From the NCBI GenBank assembly GCA_018674655.1, contig JABGZQ010000103.1, positions 1-40,105 of the forward strand: a DNA stretch of 40,105 nucleotides, read 5' to 3'. Within the stretch, counting starts at the first letter, position 1. Each line of letters begins with the position of its first letter. Positions 33,553 to 40,105 of this stretch are shown piece after piece. The translations under genes and the position numbers were made by a program. The notes beneath the pieces were generated by a model that did not search any database, was not told the origin of the DNA, and was given only the letters and a program-made list of their open reading frames with translations. This DNA comes from Fidelibacterota bacterium (lineage in GTDB: Bacteria > Fidelibacterota > Marinisomatia > Marinisomatales > TCS55).

Positions 33553-35211
33553 ATGGCAACACAAAAAGAATTATTTAAAGGCATGAAAAAAAAATGGGAA
33601 GAAGAAATAAAATCTTCTTCCACTCGAGATTACAACTTTGACACATTAAGTGGTGAGAAAATAGATTCACTCTATTTACCAGATAATCCAGAAGAACAAT
33701 ATTTAGAGAAATTGGGATTTCCAGGACAATTTCCATACACTCGAGGAGTCCACGCGAATATGTATCGTGGTAAGTTGTGGACAAAGAGACAGTTTTCTGG
33801 ATTTGGTACGCCGGAAGAGACCAATGCTCGTTATCATTCTTTACTCAGTAAGGGGCAAACGGGCCTTTCTGTAGCCTATGATATGCCCACACTCATGGGT
33901 TATGATCCAGATCATCCGTGGGCACGAGGGGAAGTAGGGAAGTGTGGTGTGAATGTAGCTTCTATCAAGGATATGGAACGTTTATTTGAAGGCCTTAATC
34001 TGGGAGATATCTCCGTATCACAAACGATTAATGGTCCCGCAGTAATTTTATTGGCTTTCTATATTGCTGTTGCTGAAAACCAGGGTGTGCCCTTATCCAA
34101 TTTAAAAGGAACACTCCAAAATGATATATTAAAAGAATTTATCGCCCAAAAAGAATGGATATTCCCACCGAAACCATCCATGAGAGTCATTACGGATATG
34201 ATGGCATTTTGTACAGAATATATGCCAAAGTATAATACAATTTCTATATCAGGTTACCATATCCGAGAGGCGGGATCTACGGCAGCCCAAGAACTGGCAT
34301 TTACTCTGGCAAATGGGTTTACTTATGTGGAATACGCTATGGCTGCTGGGTTAGATGTGGATGCATTCGCTCCCCGTTTATCTTTCTTTTTTAATTCTCA
34401 TTTGGATTTTTTTGAAGAAATTGCAAAGTACCGTGCGGCTAGGCGCATTTGGGCTAAACGTATGAAAAATAAATATAATGCTAAAGATGCTCGTTCCTGG
34501 AAATTACGATTTCATACCCAAACTGCAGGCTGTTCCTTAACAGCACAACAGCCAGAAAATAATATTGCAAGAACGGGATTTCAAGGGTTAGCGGCGGTTC
34601 TTGGTGGTACGCAATCACTTCATACAAATTCTATGGATGAAACATTGGCATTACCTACAGATAAATCTGCTGAAATTGCCCTCCGTACCCAGCAGTTAAT
34701 TGCTTTTGAAACGGGCGTAGCCAATGTGGCTGATCCATTAGGCGGTTCTTGGTATGTAGAATCATTGACAGATCAAATGGAAGCTCAAGCAGAAAAATAT
34801 TTTGATGAGATTGAAAACTTAGGCGGCGTTATTCCGGCGATTGAACGAGGATATTTTCAAATGGAAATTGCCCGTGCTGCTTCCGATTACCAACAAAGGA
34901 TTGATGACAAACAACTCATTCATGTAGGTGTAAATGCATTTATTAAACATGATGAAGAAATTGAAATTCCCTTATTAGAAATTGGAGATGAGGCTGAAAA
35001 TCGACAGGTAAAAGCATTAACACAGTTACGGAAAGAGCGGGATGAAAATGCAGTGCAATTGGCGTTAAGTCAAATCCAAGAAGCCTGTGCTAATGGTGAA
35101 AATATTATGCCACCCATCATTGCAGCAGCCAAATCGTTTGTGACAATGGGTGAAATTATTGTGGCAATGAAAGCTGAATTTGGAGAATGGCAGGAAGCTG
35201 CCGTATTTTAG
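33553..35211 (+). CDS. B12-dependent acyl-CoA mutase large subunit, isobutyryl-CoA-mutase-like
   Basis: The 552-residue protein is the substrate-binding barrel half of the methylmalonyl-CoA mutase superfamily, without the C-terminal B12-binding domain, so a separate small subunit is needed and is not in this window. The catalytic histidine is in S-G-Y-H-I-R-E-A-G. The two residues that set specificity are Phe81 (K-R-Q-F-S-G-F-G) and Gln199 (F-I-A-Q-K-E-W), 118 apart, as are Tyr89/Arg207 in methylmalonyl-CoA mutase and Phe80/Gln198 in isobutyryl-CoA mutase. This points to a branched non-carboxylated acyl-CoA such as isobutyryl-CoA (inference). Automatic annotation would call it methylmalonyl-CoA mutase. 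Adenosylcobalamin would come from the enzyme at 25935. ccmE follows 9 bases later. Confidence 0.85.
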   Translation: MATQKELFKGMKKKWEEEIKSSSTRDYNFDTLSGEKIDSLYLPDNPEEQYLEKLGFPGQFPYTRGVHANMYRGKLWTKRQFSGFGTPEETNARYHSLLSKGQTGLSVAYDMPTLMGYDPDHPWARGEVGKCGVNVASIKDMERLFEGLNLGDISVSQTINGPAVILLAFYIAVAENQGVPLSNLKGTLQNDILKEFIAQKEWIFPPKPSMRVITDMMAFCTEYMPKYNTISISGYHIREAGSTAAQELAFTLANGFTYVEYAMAAGLDVDAFAPRLSFFFNSHLDFFEEIAKYRAARRIWAKRMKNKYNAKDARSWKLRFHTQTAGCSLTAQQPENNIARTGFQGLAAVLGGTQSLHTNSMDETLALPTDKSAEIALRTQQLIAFETGVANVADPLGGSWYVESLTDQMEAQAEKYFDEIENLGGVIPAIERGYFQMEIARAASDYQQRIDDKQLIHVGVNAFIKHDEEIEIPLLEIGDEAENRQVKALTQLRKERDENAVQLALSQIQEACANGENIMPPIIAAAKSFVTMGEIIVAMKAEFGEWQEAAVF

Positions 35212-35220
35212 GAGAACATT

Positions 35221-35655
35221 ATGAATAGTAACAAGAAATTCATTCTCATGATTACGGGTATTATCACCGTTGTTATTTTTTGGATTAGCTGGGTATCACT
35301 AAATCCCGCTGATGAAAAAGCAATGGCGACCTTTGTATCTGTGGATGAATTATTAGAAGACAATATCACCCATAGGACAAAATTAGGGGGTTTAGTCAAA
35401 GATGGATCAATCGTTATTTCTGAAACCAATCATCTCGATTGCGTGTTCATCTTAAAGGAGGGCGATTTGGAGCTAGAGGTAAAATATGGCCGTACTCGTC
35501 CCGATTTATTTAAAGATGGTGCAGAAGTCATTGTAACTGGACTATATGAAAATGGCGTATTTCACGCCGATGAATTGCAGACCAAATGTGCATCTCGTTA
35601 TGAAGGCGACCTACGGAACGAAAAGAGTTATAATTTAAGTGAAATTGATTCATGA
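35221..35655 (+). CDS. ccmE: Cytochrome c maturation haem chaperone CcmE, CxxxY type
   Basis: CcmE holds haem covalently in the periplasm and hands it to CcmF. The 144-residue protein has an N-terminal anchor (about 7-26), the OB-fold core with L-G-G-L-V-K-D-G-S and V-I-V-T-G-L-Y-E-N-G-V-F-H-A-D-E-L, and the haem-binding segment K-C-A-S-R-Y-E-G-D. Here Cys123 and Tyr127 form a CxxxY motif instead of the HxxxY of E. coli. This variant is known from archaea and some Deltaproteobacteria, usually with a reduced set of Ccm genes. The ribosome site AGGAG overlaps the stop of the mutase gene; the stop overlaps ccmF by four bases. Confidence 0.92.
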   Translation: MNSNKKFILMITGIITVVIFWISWVSLNPADEKAMATFVSVDELLEDNITHRTKLGGLVKDGSIVISETNHLDCVFILKEGDLELEVKYGRTRPDLFKDGAEVIVTGLYENGVFHADELQTKCASRYEGDLRNEKSYNLSEIDS

Positions 35656-37616
35656 CTCCAATTGCAGGTAGTGTTGCACTGAACTTGGCCTTCGGGTTCA
35701 GTATCCTCACAGTTCTTACACTTTTCCTATATAATAAAAATGGTGATGAACGTCTTTTTTTAACTGGACAACGCTTAGCATTAGGTATATCGTTTTTTGT
35801 CTTCCTGGCTACATTTATACTTGCCTATCAATTAGTTCAAAGTAATTTTGATATTGACTATGTAGCCCGATATACAAGTCTGGAAACACCGGTCGTTTAT
35901 AAAATATCTGCTTTATGGGCGGGGCAGTCCGGTTCTCTTTTATTTTGGCTATTTATATTATCCATTTATACCACAATTGTAATTCTTCAAAATCAGCAAA
36001 AACATAATTCGTTAATGCCATGGGTAATCATAACACTTGCGATTGTTCAAATGTTTTTTCTAGTGTTGACAAATTATGTGACGAATCCATTTAAACCCAC
36101 TGATGCTGATTTTATTGTGTCAAATGGTAATGGACTTAATCCACTGCTTCAAAATGTAACCATGGCCATTCACCCGCCAACTCTTTACTTAGGCTATGTT
36201 GGTTTTTCTGTTCCATTTGGATTTGCAATTTCCGCAATGATAAATCGGGACACAAGTCCACTATGGATACAAAGTATACGAAGGTGGTCTTTAGTTGCAT
36301 GGCTCTTTTTAAGTATTGGAATTATCCTCGGTGGATGGTGGGCATATCGAGAGTTAGGATGGGGTGGCTACTGGGCTTGGGATCCTGTGGAGAATGCTAG
36401 TTTTATGCCATGGTTGACGGCAACAGCTTTTGTTCATTCCATTATTATCCAAGAGAAAAAGGACATGCTCAGAGTATGGAATATGGTGCTGATTATTATT
36501 ACTTTCACGCTTTGTATTTTTGGAACATTTCTCACAAGATCTGGTGTCATGAGTTCGGTTCACTCATTTACAGGATCTTCATTGGGCCCAATCTTTTTGA
36601 CCTTTGTATTTTCAATTATGATTGTTTCTTTTGGTATGATGTATTTTAGGAGGAATGATTTGAGATCTACCAAAAAAATGGAATCTTTCACGTCAAGAGA
36701 AAGTGGATTTCTATTCAATAACATGATATTTGTTGTCATGTGTTTTGCTGTATTCTGGGGGACCCTTTTTCCAGTATTTTCTGAAGCTATTCGAGGAACT
36801 AAAATCACAGTTGGCCCACCATTTTTCAATCAAATTAATATACCCATTGGCCTAATATTATTGGCATTAACCGGAATTGGACCCTTATTAGCCTGGCGTA
36901 AAACAGGGAAGAAAATCCTGATTCGAAATTTCACATTTCCAATTATTACCGGTCTAATTGTTGCCATCCTTTTACTCATTATTGGTTTGAGAGGTGCCGT
37001 TGTTATTTCCTTTAGTTTAGGCGCATTCGTCACAGCCACCATTACAACGGAATTCACTCGGGGTATCCAAGCCCGAAGGAAAAAATTTAATGAATCCATC
37101 ATTACTGCTCTAATCAAAATGGTTAGTAAGAACCGGTCCCGGTACGGGGGGTACGTGGTTCATTTGGGTATTGTATTTATGTTTGTAGGGTTTACAGGTC
37201 ATGCATTTGACCAAGAAAAAGAATTCAGCCTGAAAGTAGGGGAAAGCAATCACGTGGCGGGATATAATTTTAAGTTGATCCAAATGTCAGAAACAGAGCG
37301 CCCAAATCATTATGCATGGATTTCAGACTTAAGGGTGACCAATGACGAAGGTAAATTTGTGACAAACCTTCATCCTGAAAAGCGGATATATTTTCACAGG
37401 AACCCTGACCCGAATCGTCGGCAACCCCATAGTGAATTGGATATATATACTACAATGAATCGAGATATTTATTCAATCTTTTCAGGCGTAGATAGTGAAA
37501 ACAGTGTTGCATTCATTAAAATAATGGTAAATCCATTGGTCCAGTGGGTATGGCTTGGTGGATACATATTAGTATTTGGTACCATCGTGGCCTTGTGGCC
37601 GAGGAAAGATCAATAA
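35652..37616 (+). CDS. ccmF: Cytochrome c haem lyase CcmF
   Basis: CcmF ligates haem to apocytochrome c. The 654-residue membrane protein has the haem-handling WWD motif G-G-Y-W-A-W-D-P-V-E-N-A-S-F (about 237-250), conserved W-A-G-Q-S-G-S-L-L-F-W near 92, and the conserved histidines in A-I-H-P-P-T-L-Y-L and H-S-F-T-G-S. A large periplasmic segment lies near residues 515-620 before the last span. Length is typical. It overlaps ccmE by four bases and the next gene by one (TAATG). Confidence 0.96.
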   Translation: MTPIAGSVALNLAFGFSILTVLTLFLYNKNGDERLFLTGQRLALGISFFVFLATFILAYQLVQSNFDIDYVARYTSLETPVVYKISALWAGQSGSLLFWLFILSIYTTIVILQNQQKHNSLMPWVIITLAIVQMFFLVLTNYVTNPFKPTDADFIVSNGNGLNPLLQNVTMAIHPPTLYLGYVGFSVPFGFAISAMINRDTSPLWIQSIRRWSLVAWLFLSIGIILGGWWAYRELGWGGYWAWDPVENASFMPWLTATAFVHSIIIQEKKDMLRVWNMVLIIITFTLCIFGTFLTRSGVMSSVHSFTGSSLGPIFLTFVFSIMIVSFGMMYFRRNDLRSTKKMESFTSRESGFLFNNMIFVVMCFAVFWGTLFPVFSEAIRGTKITVGPPFFNQINIPIGLILLALTGIGPLLAWRKTGKKILIRNFTFPIITGLIVAILLLIIGLRGAVVISFSLGAFVTATITTEFTRGIQARRKKFNESIITALIKMVSKNRSRYGGYVVHLGIVFMFVGFTGHAFDQEKEFSLKVGESNHVAGYNFKLIQMSETERPNHYAWISDLRVTNDEGKFVTNLHPEKRIYFHRNPDPNRRQPHSELDIYTTMNRDIYSIFSGVDSENSVAFIKIMVNPLVQWVWLGGYILVFGTIVALWPRKDQ

Positions 37617-37891
37617 TGGATATAATCAAAGAATATGGATTTATAATCATATTTTTTATTATGCCCGTGATTTTTGTAATTCAGCCATTATTTCTACCCA
37701 TGATAGAAGAAAAGAAAAATCAATTAAGTGTTGATGGCCTGAAACGAAAAAAACTATTAATATATCGTCAAATCAAAGAGTTGGAAATGGACCATGATAT
37801 TGGCAATATAAATGAAAGTGACTATAAATTAAGCCGGGAGGCATTAAAACAGGACGTTTCTGAAATCATTACAAAATTGAATTCGCTTTAA
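37616..37891 (+). CDS. Short CcmI-like membrane protein
   Basis: From ATG at 37616, which shares a base with the ccmF stop, the protein has 91 residues: one membrane span (about 8-30), then a charged helical part with L-L-I-Y-R-Q-I-K-E-L-E-M-D-H-D-I-G and N-E-S-D-Y-K-L-S-R-E-A-L-K-Q-D-V. This matches the N-terminal signature of CcmI / CycH proteins (ELE-D---GK---DY pattern). The TPR domain of full CcmI, which binds apocytochrome in Proteobacteria, is missing. Similar short forms are common in Ccm clusters of other phyla. An upstream extension of the frame is rejected because it reads ccmF out of frame. Confidence 0.75.
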   Translation: MDIIKEYGFIIIFFIMPVIFVIQPLFLPMIEEKKNQLSVDGLKRKKLLIYRQIKELEMDHDIGNINESDYKLSREALKQDVSEIITKLNSL

Positions 37892-37892
37892 A

Positions 37893-38531
37893 ATGCCCGC
37901 AGTCCTGACTGTTTCAAATATATCAAAATCCTTTGATCGTCGTCCAATACTAAAAGATATATCATTCACTCTCCACCAGGGTGAAACTATTGTTCTAATG
38001 GGGAAAAATGGTGTTGGGAAATCAACACTATTGCGAATATTGGCACGAATTATGGCCTGTGATGGTGGACAGATCTCTTTCCAAAATAAAGATTTATTAA
38101 AAGGGAGTCCATGCGATCGTCATAAATTGTTATACCTTGGACATGCACCAGCGATGTACACCACCCTTTCCGCCAAAGAAAATATAAAATTGGCATTAAC
38201 ACTTAGAGGGATGACTGTTGGTTTATCTGAAATTCAAAATCAGTTAAATTATTTTGGGATCGGAACCCAGTCCAATGATCCAATATCAATATATTCTCAG
38301 GGCATGCTCCAGCGTTTAAAATTAGCTTATGCTGAATTGGTTAATTGGAATTTATTATTAATAGATGAACCATTTTCCGGATTGGACACAGATGGTGTCG
38401 GGTTGGTTGAGACAGCATTACATCGTTGGAAAGAAATAGGAAAATCTTTAATTCTTGTATTACATAATCAGTCTCGAGCTAAAGAATTTGGTGATCGAAT
38501 CCTTTACATTCAAAATGGATCAATTGAATAA
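37893..38531 (+). CDS. ccmA: Haem exporter ATP-binding protein CcmA
   Basis: This ABC-transporter ATPase works with CcmB and CcmC to release holo-CcmE. The 212-residue protein has Walker A G-K-N-G-V-G-K-S-T (37-45), the signature loop Y-S-Q-G-M-L-Q-R-L-K-L-A, Walker B L-L-L-I-D-E-P-F and the H-loop in L-V-L-H-N-Q. The signature has Y-S-Q-G-M in place of LSGGQ, a form common in CcmA. It starts one base after the ccmI-like gene and ends five bases before ccmB. Confidence 0.95.
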   Translation: MPAVLTVSNISKSFDRRPILKDISFTLHQGETIVLMGKNGVGKSTLLRILARIMACDGGQISFQNKDLLKGSPCDRHKLLYLGHAPAMYTTLSAKENIKLALTLRGMTVGLSEIQNQLNYFGIGTQSNDPISIYSQGMLQRLKLAYAELVNWNLLLIDEPFSGLDTDGVGLVETALHRWKEIGKSLILVLHNQSRAKEFGDRILYIQNGSIE

Positions 38532-38536
38532 TAATT

Positions 38537-39199
38537 ATGTTTTTCATATTACTGAAAAAAGAATTATTTGTCGAATTTCGATCGAGAGAAGTCACGCTAT
38601 CTATGCTCGTTTTTGGCTTATCTATTATACTTACATTTGCATTCTCATCCAATGTTTCTCCCACGATCATCGCAAATTATGCGCCTGGTATGTTTTGGAT
38701 AATGGTATTATTTGTCGCGGTCATTGGCGTGCATCGTTCTTTTTCTTATGAAAAAGAATTTGATGCATTTTCTATGTTAATCAGTGCACCCATTGATAGA
38801 GGATTTATTTTTCTGTCTAAATGGATAAGTGGATTTATATTTTTGACAATCATGGAAGCATTAATAATCATACCATTCTTTAAATTTTTGATGATTGATT
38901 TTCCATCTCAACCGTGGATAGCTATTGGTACAACCATGTTAATTAATTGTGCGATAATGGCCATTGCAAGTTTGGTTTCCGGTATTGCAATGCGAGCGAG
39001 ATTAAGTGAAGTTTTATTGCCAGTATTGTTGTTTCCATTGGTTTCGCCTGTAATCATTGCAGCTACAAAAATATCCGGCAGTATAATGGCTGGGGATCCA
39101 TTTTCGTTTTGGCAAATATGGTTATTAATCGTACTCACAGTTATTGTAATTTTCGGGCTAGTTGGATACACCTTATTTGATTTTATTGCTGAAGAATAA
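38537..39199 (+). CDS. ccmB: Haem exporter membrane protein CcmB
   Basis: This six-span permease of 220 residues pairs with CcmA. It shows the CcmB opening (L-L-K-K-E-L-F-V-E-F-R-S-R-E), W-I-M-V-L-F-V-A-V-I-G-V-H-R-S-F near 55, and the C-terminal L-P-V-L-L-F-P-L-V-S-P-V-I-I-A-A block characteristic of the family. The stop shares a base with the ccmC ATG. No unusual features. Confidence 0.95.
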   Translation: MFFILLKKELFVEFRSREVTLSMLVFGLSIILTFAFSSNVSPTIIANYAPGMFWIMVLFVAVIGVHRSFSYEKEFDAFSMLISAPIDRGFIFLSKWISGFIFLTIMEALIIIPFFKFLMIDFPSQPWIAIGTTMLINCAIMAIASLVSGIAMRARLSEVLLPVLLFPLVSPVIIAATKISGSIMAGDPFSFWQIWLLIVLTVIVIFGLVGYTLFDFIAEE

Positions 39200-39870
39200 T
39201 GAAAATATTTTTAAATAATAAGACGAATCGAACTTGGTTTGTGCTAATCATTGCTATGATGCTTTTTAATGTATGGAACGTTATTGTGAACACACCCATG
39301 GTTCCGGAACAGCACTGGGCACAAAAAATATTTTATGTACATGTACCATCAGCCTGGGTTGGATTTTTATCCTATTTTGTTGTCATGGTGGCAGGAATTA
39401 TGTTTTTTATAAAAAAGGACGACCATTGGGATGATGTGGGACTTGCAGCCGCAGAATTGGGTACAGTATTTATGGCGTTGGTGTTAATTACGGGGCCGAT
39501 ATGGGCCACACCTATTTGGGGGAAACCCTGGATCTGGGAGCCCAGATTGACCACAACACTTATTTTGTTTCTTATATATATAGGGTATTTCATGATGCGA
39601 TCTTTTGGAGGCCATGTTGAACGGGTAAAGCGATATGCAGCCGCTTTGGGAATAATTGCATTTGTAGATGTACCTATTATCTTCGTATCTGTTAAGTTTT
39701 GGACGCCGGAAATCCAGTCACATCCCCAAGTAGAAATGGCTCAACAACCATCAGGGATATTGACACCATTTTTATTATCGTTGGGTATTTTTACTCTGCT
39801 TTATACACTCATGCTTACGTATAAAATTCATGTGATTCGTATCAAAAACAATGTGGGTAGTAATGTATAA
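39199..39870 (+). CDS. ccmC: Haem handling protein CcmC
   Basis: CcmC binds haem at the membrane surface and helps load it on CcmE. The 223-residue protein has about six spans, the V-H-V-P-S-A-W-V-G-F block with the first haem-axial histidine region, and the Trp-rich loop W-A-T-P-I-W-G-K-P-W-I-W-E-P-R-L-T, a variant of the family's WGTWWxWDxRLT in which Asp is replaced by Glu. H-P-Q-V follows near 174. It overlaps ccmB by one base and ccmD by eight. Confidence 0.94.
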   Translation: MKIFLNNKTNRTWFVLIIAMMLFNVWNVIVNTPMVPEQHWAQKIFYVHVPSAWVGFLSYFVVMVAGIMFFIKKDDHWDDVGLAAAELGTVFMALVLITGPIWATPIWGKPWIWEPRLTTTLILFLIYIGYFMMRSFGGHVERVKRYAAALGIIAFVDVPIIFVSVKFWTPEIQSHPQVEMAQQPSGILTPFLLSLGIFTLLYTLMLTYKIHVIRIKNNVGSNV

Positions 39871-39988
39871 TTTCTTTGAATATTTTTTGGCAGTTTATTT
39901 GATCGTTTTTGGTGCAATCCTTGGGTGGTTTATAATTCAATTTCGTTCAGAAAAGCGAATGTTAAATAAAAATGAAAAATCGAATTAA
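39863..39988 (+). CDS. ccmD: CcmD-like small membrane protein
   Basis: A 41-residue frame starts at ATG 39863 inside the end of ccmC. It has one membrane span (about 4-24, FFEYFLAVYLIVFGAILGW) and a basic tail (R-S-E-K-R-M-L-N-K-N). Position after ccmC, size and the single-span-plus-charged-tail form match CcmD, which holds CcmABC together with holo-CcmE. CcmD is poorly conserved, so the call rests mainly on context. Confidence 0.75.
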   Translation: MYNFFEYFLAVYLIVFGAILGWFIIQFRSEKRMLNKNEKSN

Positions 39989-40001
39989 GGAGTTAGTTTA
40001 A

Positions 40002-40105
40002 ATGGAACGCAAAATTGTCCACGTTGTGGGAACAGGAACCATTGGTGAACCTCTCATTGGTTTATTATGTGATTATCGAGAAAAACTTGGAATTGATGAG
40101 GTAAC
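40002..40105 (+). CDS. N-terminus of NAD(P)-binding dehydrogenase, possibly archaeal-type GAPDH
   Basis: The start ATG at 40002 follows an AAGGAG ribosome site with a spacing of nine bases. The 34 visible residues begin K-I-V-H-V-V-G-T-G-T-I-G-E-P-L-I-G-L-L, a Rossmann nucleotide-binding loop (GTGTIG), then L-C-D-Y-R-E-K-L-G-I-D-E-V. The style recalls type II (archaeal-like) glyceraldehyde-3-phosphate dehydrogenase, but the fragment is too short to decide. The gene continues beyond the window. It lies 13 bases after ccmD and may or may not share its transcript. Confidence 0.5.
   Translation, partial: MERKIVHVVGTGTIGEPLIGLLCDYREKLGIDEV

Noticed and set aside
37544-37615. 24-residue N-terminal extension of the CcmI-like gene
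   Set aside because: It would read the end of ccmF out of frame; the ATG at 37616 overlaps the ccmF stop in the usual TAATG manner and gives a proper membrane anchor.

Overview
The window is AT-rich bacterial chromosome, gene-dense, with many genes overlapping by 1-11 bases (TAATG and ATGA junctions). No rRNA, tRNA, CRISPR array, transposase or phage gene was found. The mix of a complex I without its NADH module, a Na+-NQR operon, an NhaD antiporter and a cytochrome c maturation (Ccm) cluster suggests a marine Gram-negative bacterium, perhaps of the Marinimicrobia (SAR406) / Bacteroidota neighbourhood. That placement is an impression from protein style, not a computed result.

Layout. (1) 1-2.9 kb, minus strand: a patchwork of short accessory genes. 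These are a partial gene at the edge, a DCC-family thiol oxidoreductase, a 5'-truncated YqjF-like (DUF2071) gene, a 56-aa glycine-zipper protein, a DUF1772 membrane protein, a 31-aa single-span protein and a CPBP protease homologue. They are separated by repeated intergenic modules (hairpin, T-run, shared leader). (2) 2.9-7.1 kb, minus strand: a tight four-gene operon of proline dehydrogenase, CoA-binding protein, Gfo/Idh/MocA oxidoreductase and a Tat-exported FAD oxidoreductase resembling spermidine dehydrogenase. (3) 7.3-23.2 kb, plus strand: nuoABCDHIJKLMN followed without a visible terminator by nqrABCDEF. (4) 23.2-26.5 kb: apbE (flavin transferase for NqrB/C), nqrM on the opposite strand (NQR iron-centre maturation), nhaD and a PduO-type cobalamin adenosyltransferase. 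(5) 26.5-33.5 kb: nrnA, ispH, pdxS, pdxT, dxs and a CstA-type transporter. (6) 33.5-35.2 kb: a B12-dependent acyl-CoA mutase large subunit with isobutyryl-CoA-mutase-type specificity residues. (7) 35.2-40.0 kb: ccmE, ccmF, a short ccmI-like gene, ccmA, ccmB, ccmC, ccmD. (8) The start of a dehydrogenase, possibly an archaeal-type GAPDH.

How it fits together. Regions 3 and 4 form an energy-conservation block. NQR oxidises NADH and pumps Na+, ApbE and NqrM mature it, and NhaD exchanges Na+ for H+. The 11-subunit complex I lacks nuoE, nuoF and nuoG here, so it either takes electrons from another donor or uses an NADH module encoded elsewhere. The PduO enzyme makes the adenosylcobalamin that the mutase needs. 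The Ccm genes supply c-type cytochromes for a respiratory chain.

Most of the window is recognisable core metabolism, and I see no clearly new multi-gene system. The points most worth checking are the intrinsic terminator built into the apbE signal-peptide codons, the repeated modules and gene junction in the first 2.9 kb, the mutase specificity residues, the CxxxY-type CcmE, and the fusion of a NuoEFG-less complex I operon to NQR.
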